Shown here one piece after another: positions 29,153-36,960 of a stretch of DNA of 64,000 nucleotides. Every line of letters begins with the position of its first letter. Position 1 is the first letter of the stretch. The DNA is taken from assembly GCA_942492205.1 (NCBI GenBank), contig CALODT010000001.1:992001-1056000 (forward strand), read 5' to 3'. A program made the translations under genes and the position numbers. The notes under the pieces were generated by a model. The model had not been told where the DNA came from. It was given only the letters and a program-made list of their open reading frames with translations, and searched no databases. Source of the DNA: UBA1847 sp942492205 (GTDB lineage: Bacteria > Pseudomonadota > Gammaproteobacteria > Steroidobacterales > Woeseiaceae).

Positions 29153-31392
29153 TAGTTGGACTCAAAGGTATCGATACCGTGCACGATCGCAACGTCCGAG
29201 GAGCGTCCTTCACCGTGGCACAAAGCACAGGACTCGGCACCTGACGAAATCAGCGTGCTGTCCGCCGCTTTGGTGGCGTTGAAGTCACCGCCGTTCTGGA
29301 TCATGTGGTTCGCAGCCAGCTCGCTGGTGTGGCAGCTGGAGCAAACGGATGTGTTGGGCGAAACGACGACATCGTCGGTGGGGGTCGCAGGATCCATGCC
29401 GACGTCAACCGTCGTGCCGAGCACTTCAGCCGGATCGACCGGATAGTAACCGCCAGCAACGTGGCAACCCTCACAGTTATTCAACTTGCCGGGGTAGACG
29501 AAGTCATACACGTGGGTCGAATTGCCGAAGCCGCAGACCTCGTAGGGAACGCCTACTGCGCCGGAGGCATGCATCGCATGGATCATATACTTCATGTCCA
29601 CCGACGTGTCATCCAAACCGAGGTCGATTTCACACTGGCCGGCGCGGCGATTGACGTCAGTGACGTTCGGCGCGTGGCAGGTGACGCAAACCTCTATGTT
29701 GTCGGTACGGTTGTTGCCATGCATGGCCAGCTGATTGTGGCAGTCGTCGCATTTCTCGATCGCGACAGCGTTACGCCGCGGCGTGGCGGTTGCGTCCGTG
29801 ATCGGCGCATAGTCCACCGCGTTGGTGACGGCGATTCTCTCGACCGTACCGTCAATATCGACGGCAGGGTGTCCGTCGATTGTGACGGCAAGCGAACCGC
29901 CTGCCGTCGCCGGCACTGCCACGGGCGAGGTGACGCTGAATACGCCGCCACCGACAGCCGCAGACGTGCCGCCACAGCCCGACAGCGGGTTCATCGAGAT
30001 TCCAAGGCCCGGAGTATTGCCGCTGTCATTATTATGATAGTCCGCGGTATCCCAGGCGATGCCGATAGCGAGACGGCTCAAGCCGAAGGTGCATGTCGTG
30101 AATTCGGAGTCGTTCTGGATATCGTAAGGCGCGTCGCCGTTGGTCGGGTCTGTGACCGAGAATTCGACGACGGGGAACTCGCCAACTCCGGTGTTCGAAA
30201 TGCTGACGATATTGAACTCGAAACGCTCGCTGGCCTCGCGATTCGGCTGGCGATGTGCTTCAGATACCCGCAATGCAATAGCACCTGACGTTTCGCCGTG
30301 GCATCCGGCACACAGCGTGTCATCCGTGAATGCGATGCCGCCCGGGTGATCCCCGGCCAACCAGTCGATATCGTCATGACAGGATCCGCAGGAGTCACGA
30401 TTCTGCACGCTGCGCCAGTTGCTCGCCTGCGGCACGGTCGCGTCCGACTCGTTGTGGCAGGTTGTGCAGTTGCGCACGTCTTGCGGAAACTTGACGTCAG
30501 AATAGTCGATGGCCCTGCCGCCGAAGCCGACAATGAAATAACCCTCACTGAGGTTTTCGCCGTAGTGAATCTTGTGAATCATCTGCTTCATGTCGACCGT
30601 ACCGCCCCAGGCTTCTGTGGCGGTGTCGCCGTCGATCGAGTAGGGGTTGTGGCAGGTCACGCAGTATTCGATATCGAAGCGCGCCTCACCATGAAACTCG
30701 AGGTTGTCGTGGCAGGCGTTGCAGGTGTCGTTGTTGACGATCAGCCGTGTCTCGATCGGCGCACCGCCAGCAGGCACGAAATCGTAGGGGGCATTATTGG
30801 CTGGTATGTTCTCCGGGAGGAATCCGCCGGAGTTGGTGCGAATCTCGATGCCGAGCCGATGGGTCTTGGTGTCGCTGTAGGCAGGGCCCGCCGGGTAGGC
30901 CGTCAGGTCCTGCGCAAAGGTGTAGGTATAGGTGCCGTCACCGTTGTCAACGTAAGTTCCGGCAGTGGCTGTTTCGGTCGTGGCCTGCGCGTCGGCAATT
31001 CCGCCGCTGTCGCGCGTCTGGTAGGCCTGCCATTCGCTGGAGCCACCGCCCTGGCCGGCGCTGAGCTGCGCCATGATAAAGCGGATATTGGCTGCGGGCA
31101 GGCCTGTCAGGCCGAACCCGAGATCGTTCGTCAAGCGAACCACGACTGTCGGCGCGCCGCCGCCAGCCGGAACCGTTACGCTGTCGTAGGAGACGTTGAT
31201 CTTTTCCGCCGTTTGAACCGGCACGGTCGCAGAGGCGCCGGTGCCCGGAGGTCCCGGGGGGCCGGGTGGACCTGCGGTGCCCTGACCTCCAGCGGGGCCT
31301 GCAGGACCGGTGTCGCCACTGCAGGCAAATAATAGAGCGGAAGACAGCAGCAAAGCAGCCAGGTTCCATTTCCGGGAGGTTAAGCGATACAT
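29152..31392 (-). CDS. mtrC: Surface decaheme lipoprotein OmcA/MtrC family
   Basis: A 746-residue lipoprotein with lipobox cysteine Cys24 (LLFAC). Ten CXXCH sites fall in two clusters: CNACH, CVTCH, CTTCH, CGSCH, CAGCH, then CDDCH, CVTCH, CEGCH, CSSCH, CALCH. Beta-rich segments lie before each cluster, as in the split-barrel/pentaheme layout of MtrC. Just after the lipid anchor is a collagen-like run of Gly-Pro-Pro type repeats (residues about 29-50), an odd feature that may act as a rigid stalk. It heads the mtrCAB operon and should be the terminal reductase facing minerals, electrodes or partner cells. Confidence 0.93.
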   Translation of the reverse strand: MYRLTSRKWNLAALLLSSALLFACSGDTGPAGPAGGQGTAGPPGPPGPPGTGASATVPVQTAEKINVSYDSVTVPAGGGAPTVVVRLTNDLGFGLTGLPAANIRFIMAQLSAGQGGGSSEWQAYQTRDSGGIADAQATTETATAGTYVDNGDGTYTYTFAQDLTAYPAGPAYSDTKTHRLGIEIRTNSGGFLPENIPANNAPYDFVPAGGAPIETRLIVNNDTCNACHDNLEFHGEARFDIEYCVTCHNPYSIDGDTATEAWGGTVDMKQMIHKIHYGENLSEGYFIVGFGGRAIDYSDVKFPQDVRNCTTCHNESDATVPQASNWRSVQNRDSCGSCHDDIDWLAGDHPGGIAFTDDTLCAGCHGETSGAIALRVSEAHRQPNREASERFEFNIVSISNTGVGEFPVVEFSVTDPTNGDAPYDIQNDSEFTTCTFGLSRLAIGIAWDTADYHNNDSGNTPGLGISMNPLSGCGGTSAAVGGGVFSVTSPVAVPATAGGSLAVTIDGHPAVDIDGTVERIAVTNAVDYAPITDATATPRRNAVAIEKCDDCHNQLAMHGNNRTDNIEVCVTCHAPNVTDVNRRAGQCEIDLGLDDTSVDMKYMIHAMHASGAVGVPYEVCGFGNSTHVYDFVYPGKLNNCEGCHVAGGYYPVDPAEVLGTTVDVGMDPATPTDDVVVSPNTSVCSSCHTSELAANHMIQNGGDFNATKAADSTLISSGAESCALCHGEGRSSDVAIVHGIDTFESN

Positions 31393-31679
31393 GTCATTCC
31401 CCTTACGTGTTGACTTTGTGTTGCTTTGGGTTGTCCTGCTTCCACAGACGGACGGATCTGCATCACTTTTTTAGCAAATCGGGCCGAAGATGGCATCGCG
31501 GCATCTACCTACTGGCTATTTGTCGCGGCATGTACTTACTGGCCCAGGCCGCTGCGTAAGGCGATAATTGCCGGATATTGGGCCGAATCACCCACGCTGA
31601 TTCAGCGCGGGTTCAGCCAGTAACGACGACAATAACGTATGATTTCCGGGGCACTTCGCCTTAAAGCACGGGAGATGAC
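31393..31679. promoter_or_regulatory. Divergent intergenic region between mtrCAB and the cytochrome/frd run
   Basis: The 287-bp region separates the mtrC start from the diheme cytochrome start. It contains a 22-bp imperfect direct repeat at 31496-31517 and 31523-31544 (three mismatches, 27-bp period) and a 13-bp palindrome at 31595-31607 (CGCTGA-T-TCAGCG). Both major electron-transfer units must be started from here, so shared control is plausible. I cannot define the -35/-10 boxes with confidence. Confidence 0.5.
31496..31544. repeat. 22-bp direct repeat upstream of mtrC
   Basis: The copies begin TCGCGGCAT and end in TACTGGC(T/C), differ at three positions and are spaced 27 bp start to start, or about two and a half helical turns. 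The place, about 100-150 bp before mtrC, suits binding of an activator or repressor in two copies. Confidence 0.6.
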
Positions 31680-32291
31680 ATGAAACGCCTAACTATCTAT
31701 CTTGCAGCAGCCACTTTCGGCATGGCTTTTTCGGCAGCGAATGCCGGCGACCTCGATGCCATGATGGAAGACTGCAACGGTTGCCACGGTGACGACGGCG
31801 TCAGCCAGTGGACGGACGTACCGACGATTGCCGGTCTTGCTGAGTTTGTGCACGTCGACGCACTGTATGTTTATCAGGATGAGGCGCGCCCGTGTTCGAA
31901 GTCGAAGTATCGTCAGGGCGATACGAGCCGTCCTGCCAAGACGATGTGCGAGGTTGCGGCGGAGCTGAGCGAAGACGATATTGATGCGCTCGCTGCGGCG
32001 TACGCGGAGCTTCCGTACGTGAAAGCCAAGCAGGACTTTGACGCGGATCTTGCAAAGGCTGGCAAGGCGCTGCACGACGAGCATTGCGACAAGTGCCACT
32101 CGGACGAGGGTACTAATCCCGAGGACGAAGCCGGCATGCTGGGCGGGCAGATGATGGGCTACCTGACGCAGTCGTTTGCCGACTACGCGTCCGGTGAGCG
32201 TGAGCAGCCTGGCAAGATGAAAGAGAAGATGGACCTGCTTTCCGAGGACGATGCCAAGGCACTCGTTCACTACTACGGCAGCGTTCAATAA
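31680..32291 (+). CDS. Periplasmic diheme cytochrome c
   Basis: The 203-residue precursor has a signal peptide ending near AANA and two heme sites, CNGCH and CDKCH. The extra cysteine pair between them (DEARPC and TMCEV) parallels the paralogue at 16347-17006. It sits first in the plus-strand run, divergent from mtrCAB, and overlaps the next gene by one base (TAATG). A role as soluble carrier between inner-membrane cytochromes and MtrA is a reasonable inference. Confidence 0.85.
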   Translation: MKRLTIYLAAATFGMAFSAANAGDLDAMMEDCNGCHGDDGVSQWTDVPTIAGLAEFVHVDALYVYQDEARPCSKSKYRQGDTSRPAKTMCEVAAELSEDDIDALAAAYAELPYVKAKQDFDADLAKAGKALHDEHCDKCHSDEGTNPEDEAGMLGGQMMGYLTQSFADYASGEREQPGKMKEKMDLLSEDDAKALVHYYGSVQ

Positions 32292-32671
32292 TGCTGGATA
32301 GCGCGGTCGCCGGTCGGGAGACCGGCGACCTGTTTGCGGCTATCGATGCAAACGACGCAGCGGCGTTCGTCGGTTTCCTGACCGCCGACGCCGTTTTTCG
32401 TTTCGGTTCGGCGCCGGCCGTAGTGGGTCGGGACGCGATCAGAGCCGCGGTTGAGGGCTTTTTCTCGACGATTGCCGGCTGTTCCCATCATGTCAACAAG
32501 ACCCTCGAAAGCGGAGCAACGCTTCTGTGCGAGGGCGATGTGACCTATCGGCGCCACAATGGCAGCGAGATAACGCTGCCGTTTGCCGACGTCTTCGAGT
32601 ACGACGGCGAACTGATCTCGGCATACAAAATCTACATGGACATCGGCCCGCTCTACGCAGAGCCGTCTTAA
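32291..32671 (+). CDS. SnoaL/NTF2-like small protein
   Basis: The 126 residues show the cone-shaped NTF2-like fold pattern: an N-terminal helix, DAAAFVGFLTADAVFRFG, GRDAIRAAVEGFF and a final curved sheet ending in YKIYMDIGPLY. It has no heme motif and no signal peptide, so it is probably cytoplasmic. Function is unknown; the start overlaps the cytochrome stop, which ties it to the electron-transfer run. Confidence 0.75.
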   Translation: MLDSAVAGRETGDLFAAIDANDAAAFVGFLTADAVFRFGSAPAVVGRDAIRAAVEGFFSTIAGCSHHVNKTLESGATLLCEGDVTYRRHNGSEITLPFADVFEYDGELISAYKIYMDIGPLYAEPS

Positions 32672-32698
32672 GCTCTGTCCGCGAAATCACCCTCTCGG

Positions 32699-32758
32699 AA
32701 ATCCCTGATAGCAACCCGGCCCTGATTGGCTTACTAAAGCGACAGGATTCAGGGATTT
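32699..32758. promoter_or_regulatory. Perfect 10-bp inverted repeat before the 11-heme cytochrome gene
   Basis: AAATCCCTGA (32699-32708) and TCAGGGATTT (32749-32758) are separated by 40 bp. The right arm contains AGGGA, the likely ribosome-binding site for ATG 32765. In RNA, pairing of the arms would hide that site; in DNA, the arms could be two operator halves. Which one applies cannot be told from sequence. Confidence 0.45.
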
Positions 32759-32764
32759 ACAAAA

Positions 32765-34717
32765 ATGACCAAGCGTAAAAAGCGCATCAGCCTGCTTCAG
32801 GCGGTGCTGGTGTTGGCACTCCTTCCAGTCGGCTCCGCGGCCATGGCCGCCGGGGACAATACCTGCAGTGGCGACTGCCATGCCCACGACGCCGTCGTTT
32901 ATTCGTCCACGGCACACCCCGACGTAAGCTGCGCGGAATGCCATACCAACGTCACGGAGGATCATAAGGATAACGATCTCGAGCCCCTGACCGATGACAT
33001 GAGCTGTAACGAATGCCACGGCAGGGTGCAGCGAGCTATCGGCCGCAGCGTGCACGGTGGGGAAGCTGCATGCGGCGACTGCCACGGCGCGCCGCACGAG
33101 ATTCACCTCGTCGAGGAGCTCGCTTCAGCGGTTTCGCCGGTCAACCAGATCAAGCAGTGCGGTGCCTGCCACGACGATCCCCCTGAATTGGTGAACGGGT
33201 ATCTGGCGAGTGAACACGGCAGGGCGTTGCTGCTGTCCGGCCTGATCGACGCGCCGAGCTGCAGCGACTGCCACGGCGACCACCAGATCATCGAGGCTGA
33301 CAAGGAGCGCGCGGCAACATCGCATGCGCATTCGCCGGAAATGTGCGGCGAGTGTCATGTGCTGGTCCTGAACAAGTGGAAAGACCAAAGTGCCCATGGC
33401 CTCGCCTGGCAGGCTGGCGAAGAAGGTCCGGTCTGCGTGGATTGCCACTCGTCGCACCAGATCGCCGACCCGACAACGGATGCCAGTCGACATGCGGCGG
33501 CCGATAACTGCGGTGGTTGCCACGATGACTACCTGGCATCGTTCCGCCACAGTTTCCACGGCAAGGCGACACATCTCGGTATGTCGGGTGGCGCTGTCTG
33601 CGCCGATTGCCACACGCCCCATCGAAACGTCGCCGCTGATGATCCGGCGTCCAGCGTGCATCCGGATAACGTCATGGAAACCTGTGGCAAGTGCCACGAG
33701 GGTATTACGGCGTCATTTGCGACTTTCGACCCGCATAACGATCCGACCGATCCCGACGATATCTTTGCCGTCTACATTGTCTGGGTTTTTATGACCGGCT
33801 TGTTGATCGGCGTGTTCGTGTTCTTCGGCGTGCATGACTTCCTGTGGCTGCAGCGTTCCCTGGTCGGCGTGTTCCGGGGCGAATTCAAAGAAGAACCGCC
33901 GAGCGGACAGTGGATACGGCGTTTCCGCATGGCTGACCGCTGGACGCACGGCGCGATTATCGTAACGTTCCTGCTGCTGGCGCTGACAGGTCTGCCGCTC
34001 AAGTTCGAGGACACCGGCTGGGCGCAGTTCCTGGTGAATATGCTTGGCGGCGTGGATTCGACGCGCTTCCTGCATCGCCTCGCCGCGGTTGGCACGTTCG
34101 GCTATTTCGCGTTCCATCTCGGGGATGTTTTCGTGCGCCTCGTCTTCAAAGGCGAGCGAGGCATGTTCTGGGGGCCGAACTCGATGGTGCCGCAGCCGAG
34201 AGACTTCAAGGACTTTGTCGCAAACATTCGGTACTTCCTGTACCTGGGTGAGCGGCCGCAGGGCGATCGATGGACCTATTTCGAGAAGTTCGATTACCTC
34301 GCCGTTTTCTGGGGTGTAGCGATCATCGGGCTGTCCGGATTGTTCCTCTGGTTCCCCGGCTTCTTCACGAGTTTCCTGCCAGGCTGGACGCTGAACGCCG
34401 CCCATGTGATCCACAGTGACGAGGCGTTACTGGCCACCGGCTTCATTTTCTTCTTCCACTTCTTCCATACGCATCTGCGCCCTGAGAGCTTCCCGATGGA
34501 TACCGTGGTGTTCCTCGGCAAGATGCCGCTCGAAAGGTTCAAAGCCGAGCGGCCGCTTGAGTATCAGCGCATGGTGGAGACGAATACTCTGGAGGACTAC
34601 CTCGTTCCGCCGCCCGCGCCGGACCGGGTGAAAGAAGCGTATATCTTCGGTACGATTTTCCTGACCATCGGTATACTGCTGGCGATCGGCATCGTCTGGG
34701 CACTGCTTGCTCATTAG
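32765..34717 (+). CDS. Multiheme cytochrome c fused to a cytochrome b-type membrane domain
   Basis: A 650-residue protein. After the signal peptide (1 to about 29) come eleven heme sites: a C-X3-CH (CSGDCH) first, then CAECH, CNECH, CGDCH, CGACH, CSDCH, CGECH, CVDCH, CGGCH, CADCH and CGKCH, ending near residue 311. From about 330 on are membrane helices with conserved histidines (RWTHGAII, FLHRLAAVGTF, FHLGD, HVIHSDEALL, HFFHTH) typical of a formate-dehydrogenase-gamma/b561-like di-heme b domain. It should take electrons between menaquinol and its own periplasmic heme chain. It is followed 46 bp later by a NapC-like protein. Confidence 0.9.
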   Translation: MTKRKKRISLLQAVLVLALLPVGSAAMAAGDNTCSGDCHAHDAVVYSSTAHPDVSCAECHTNVTEDHKDNDLEPLTDDMSCNECHGRVQRAIGRSVHGGEAACGDCHGAPHEIHLVEELASAVSPVNQIKQCGACHDDPPELVNGYLASEHGRALLLSGLIDAPSCSDCHGDHQIIEADKERAATSHAHSPEMCGECHVLVLNKWKDQSAHGLAWQAGEEGPVCVDCHSSHQIADPTTDASRHAAADNCGGCHDDYLASFRHSFHGKATHLGMSGGAVCADCHTPHRNVAADDPASSVHPDNVMETCGKCHEGITASFATFDPHNDPTDPDDIFAVYIVWVFMTGLLIGVFVFFGVHDFLWLQRSLVGVFRGEFKEEPPSGQWIRRFRMADRWTHGAIIVTFLLLALTGLPLKFEDTGWAQFLVNMLGGVDSTRFLHRLAAVGTFGYFAFHLGDVFVRLVFKGERGMFWGPNSMVPQPRDFKDFVANIRYFLYLGERPQGDRWTYFEKFDYLAVFWGVAIIGLSGLFLWFPGFFTSFLPGWTLNAAHVIHSDEALLATGFIFFFHFFHTHLRPESFPMDTVVFLGKMPLERFKAERPLEYQRMVETNTLEDYLVPPPAPDRVKEAYIFGTIFLTIGILLAIGIVWALLAH

Positions 34718-34763
34718 AGTAAAACCCAGCCTGCAATACGGATATTTAAATTAAGGGAAAGCT

Positions 34764-36167
34764 GTGTTCAAAAACTTCTGGTCCTCAATAACACGCACCG
34801 GCATCAGTTTGTTCGGCACGGGGCTCGCAATTGCGAGCCTCGTGCTCATCATCTGCCTGTTCGTGATACAACATCTGGGCTACGACGGCGGGCCGTACCT
34901 GGGGATCCTGACGTTTCTCGTTCTGCCGATGATCTTCGTCGTCGGGCTGCTGCTGATCCCGTTCGGCGTGTTTCTGTATCACCGCAGCCTGCGAAAGATG
35001 CCGGGCGGCGAGTCGGTACCGAAGCTGCCGATTTTTGACCTGAACAAGCCCAAGACTCGCAACTGGCTGCTGGTGCTCACCGGCGCGACGATGGTGAACA
35101 TCGTTATCGTCGCTGGTGCAACGTACAAAGGCGTTGAGGTCATGGAGTCGGTCGAATTCTGCGGCATGGCCTGTCACTCTGTGATGGAGCCGGAACACAC
35201 GGCCTACCAAAGATCTTCGCATTCGCGTGTCAGCTGTGCAGAGTGCCACATCGGTCCTGGCGCCGACTGGTTCGTGAAGTCGAAACTTGACGGCGCGTGG
35301 CAGCTGGTCGCCGTTGCGTTTGATCTCTACCCGCGGCCGATACCCACGCCGCTGCACGACCTTCGGCCGGCCCGTGAAACCTGCGAGCAGTGTCACTGGC
35401 CGACGCGATTTGTCGGCGACAAGCTGTCGATCAAGAAACACTACGAAGAGGACGAGGCGAATACCGAGCTGACCACGGCTCTCCTGCTGAAGGTCGGCGG
35501 CACCGCGGGTGGCGGGGCATCCGGAATTCACTGGCACGTGGATCGCGGCGTGAAAATTCGGTACCGGTCGGATGAGTCCCGCGAAAATGTCTACGAGGTT
35601 GAGTACACGAACGCAGACGGCGAGGTGAAATTATTCGCCGATCGCAAAGCGCCGGAGGAAGGCGGTACCTGGCGCGAGATGGACTGCGTCGATTGCCATA
35701 ATAGGCCGAGCCACAATTACCAGGCGCCCGACTCCGAGATCGACGTTGCCATTCGCGATGGCCTGATTGACAGAACGCTGCCGTTCGTAAGGAAGGAAGG
35801 GCTTCGCATCATCGATGCCGAGTACGCATCCCACGAAGAAGCGCGGGAAATAATAACGGCCGAGCTCAACAGCTACTATCTTGAGAACTACCCCGATGTC
35901 GCGACGGAGCGCTCCGATGACATCGCGCAGGCGGCTACGACGCTGGGTGACATCTACTCCGTGAACGTGTTTCCGCAAATGAAAGTCTGGTGGAATACAT
36001 ACCCTGAGCACATCGGTCATGAAACTTCGGAGGGCTGCTATCGTTGCCATGGCAAGCGGCTCCGTACCAAGGATCGCGAGCACATATCCCGCGATTGCGA
36101 CGTCTGTCACACGGTACTTGCGGAACGGGAAGAGGATCCGGAGATTCTGACGCAGCTCAATCCCTGA
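34764..36167 (+). CDS. NapC/NirT-type membrane hexaheme cytochrome
   Basis: The 467-residue protein starts at GTG with AAGGGA upstream. Three hydrophobic stretches (about 17-38, 46-68 and 99-119) precede a periplasmic domain with CGMACH (a C-X3-CH site), CAECH, CEQCH, CVDCH, CYRCH and CDVCH. The first four fit a NapC/NirT quinol dehydrogenase core; the long C-terminal part adds two more. Such proteins oxidise quinol and feed periplasmic reductases, so this is a good candidate for the CymA-like link to MtrA. It is in one run with the 11-heme fusion and frdCAB. Confidence 0.88.
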   Translation: MFKNFWSSITRTGISLFGTGLAIASLVLIICLFVIQHLGYDGGPYLGILTFLVLPMIFVVGLLLIPFGVFLYHRSLRKMPGGESVPKLPIFDLNKPKTRNWLLVLTGATMVNIVIVAGATYKGVEVMESVEFCGMACHSVMEPEHTAYQRSSHSRVSCAECHIGPGADWFVKSKLDGAWQLVAVAFDLYPRPIPTPLHDLRPARETCEQCHWPTRFVGDKLSIKKHYEEDEANTELTTALLLKVGGTAGGGASGIHWHVDRGVKIRYRSDESRENVYEVEYTNADGEVKLFADRKAPEEGGTWREMDCVDCHNRPSHNYQAPDSEIDVAIRDGLIDRTLPFVRKEGLRIIDAEYASHEEAREIITAELNSYYLENYPDVATERSDDIAQAATTLGDIYSVNVFPQMKVWWNTYPEHIGHETSEGCYRCHGKRLRTKDREHISRDCDVCHTVLAEREEDPEILTQLNP

Positions 36168-36177
36168 TCTTTACTGA

Positions 36178-36960
36178 ATGAACAGCAAGGTGACATCGAT
36201 CCAACGCAGCGCCGGGAACGCGGCGGCCACGGCGCGACGGCAACTGGTCTATGAAATCATAAGCGGCGGCAGCGGTTTACTGCTGGCCCTGTTCATGTGG
36301 GGGCACGTCGTGCTGGTGGGTTCCATCCTGACCGGCGAGCGCGGCTTCGATTGGCTCGCGACCATGCTCGAGGACTATTACATCGCGCAGCCAACGGTGT
36401 TCGTCATTTTCGCCTTGTTCGTCGTGCATGCCGTATTTGCATCGCGAAAAGTGCCGGCACAGCTGCGCGAGCGAAAACGCATGATCGAACTGGCGCGGGG
36501 CCTGAGGAACTCGGGTCGGGAGCAGGTTGCGACCCGCACCGATTATTCGCCGTTTCGGCCGCATACCGAGTCGATGCTGTGGATCTGGCAGGTTCGCACC
36601 GGCATGGTCATGCTCGTGCTCGGCAGTTTTCACCTGGTGCTTCTCGGGCTCGATATCTTTACGCCGCTGTACGGGGAAATCGCGGGTATCGAATCAGGGA
36701 CCTCAATGGCACGAGTCAGCGCCGGGCTCTGGTTGCCTTACGCGGTTTTGCTGTTGTGCGTGGAGTTCCATGCCAGTGTCGGACTGTACCGGCTGGCGAT
36801 CAAGTGGGGTGCCGATCTCTGGATGTCGCGCGCGACCATGCACCGCCTCGAGCAGGTCATTTTCTGGGTCGTACTGGTGCTTGGTGGCGTTACGCTGATT
36901 GTGCTTGCGGGCTGGATGGATCCGCCGCTGGCGTTCCTGCTGGAAGGGGGCGCGTCGTGA
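36178..36960 (+). CDS. frdC: Fumarate reductase cytochrome b subunit
   Basis: The 260-residue protein has five hydrophobic helices with histidines placed for two b hemes (LFMWGHVVLV, FVVHAVFAS, GSFHLVLLG, VEFHASVGLYRLAIKWG). Size and layout match the di-heme membrane subunit of Wolinella-type quinol:fumarate reductase. It anchors FrdAB and binds menaquinol. The stop overlaps the GTG start of frdA. It starts 10 bp after the NapC-like gene. Confidence 0.9.
   Translation: MNSKVTSIQRSAGNAAATARRQLVYEIISGGSGLLLALFMWGHVVLVGSILTGERGFDWLATMLEDYYIAQPTVFVIFALFVVHAVFASRKVPAQLRERKRMIELARGLRNSGREQVATRTDYSPFRPHTESMLWIWQVRTGMVMLVLGSFHLVLLGLDIFTPLYGEIAGIESGTSMARVSAGLWLPYAVLLLCVEFHASVGLYRLAIKWGADLWMSRATMHRLEQVIFWVVLVLGGVTLIVLAGWMDPPLAFLLEGGAS

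Noticed and set aside
31595..31607. 13-bp palindrome CGCTGA-T-TCAGCG as a stand-alone operator
   Set aside because: It is kept only as part of the intergenic description, since a palindrome this short can occur by chance in GC-rich DNA.
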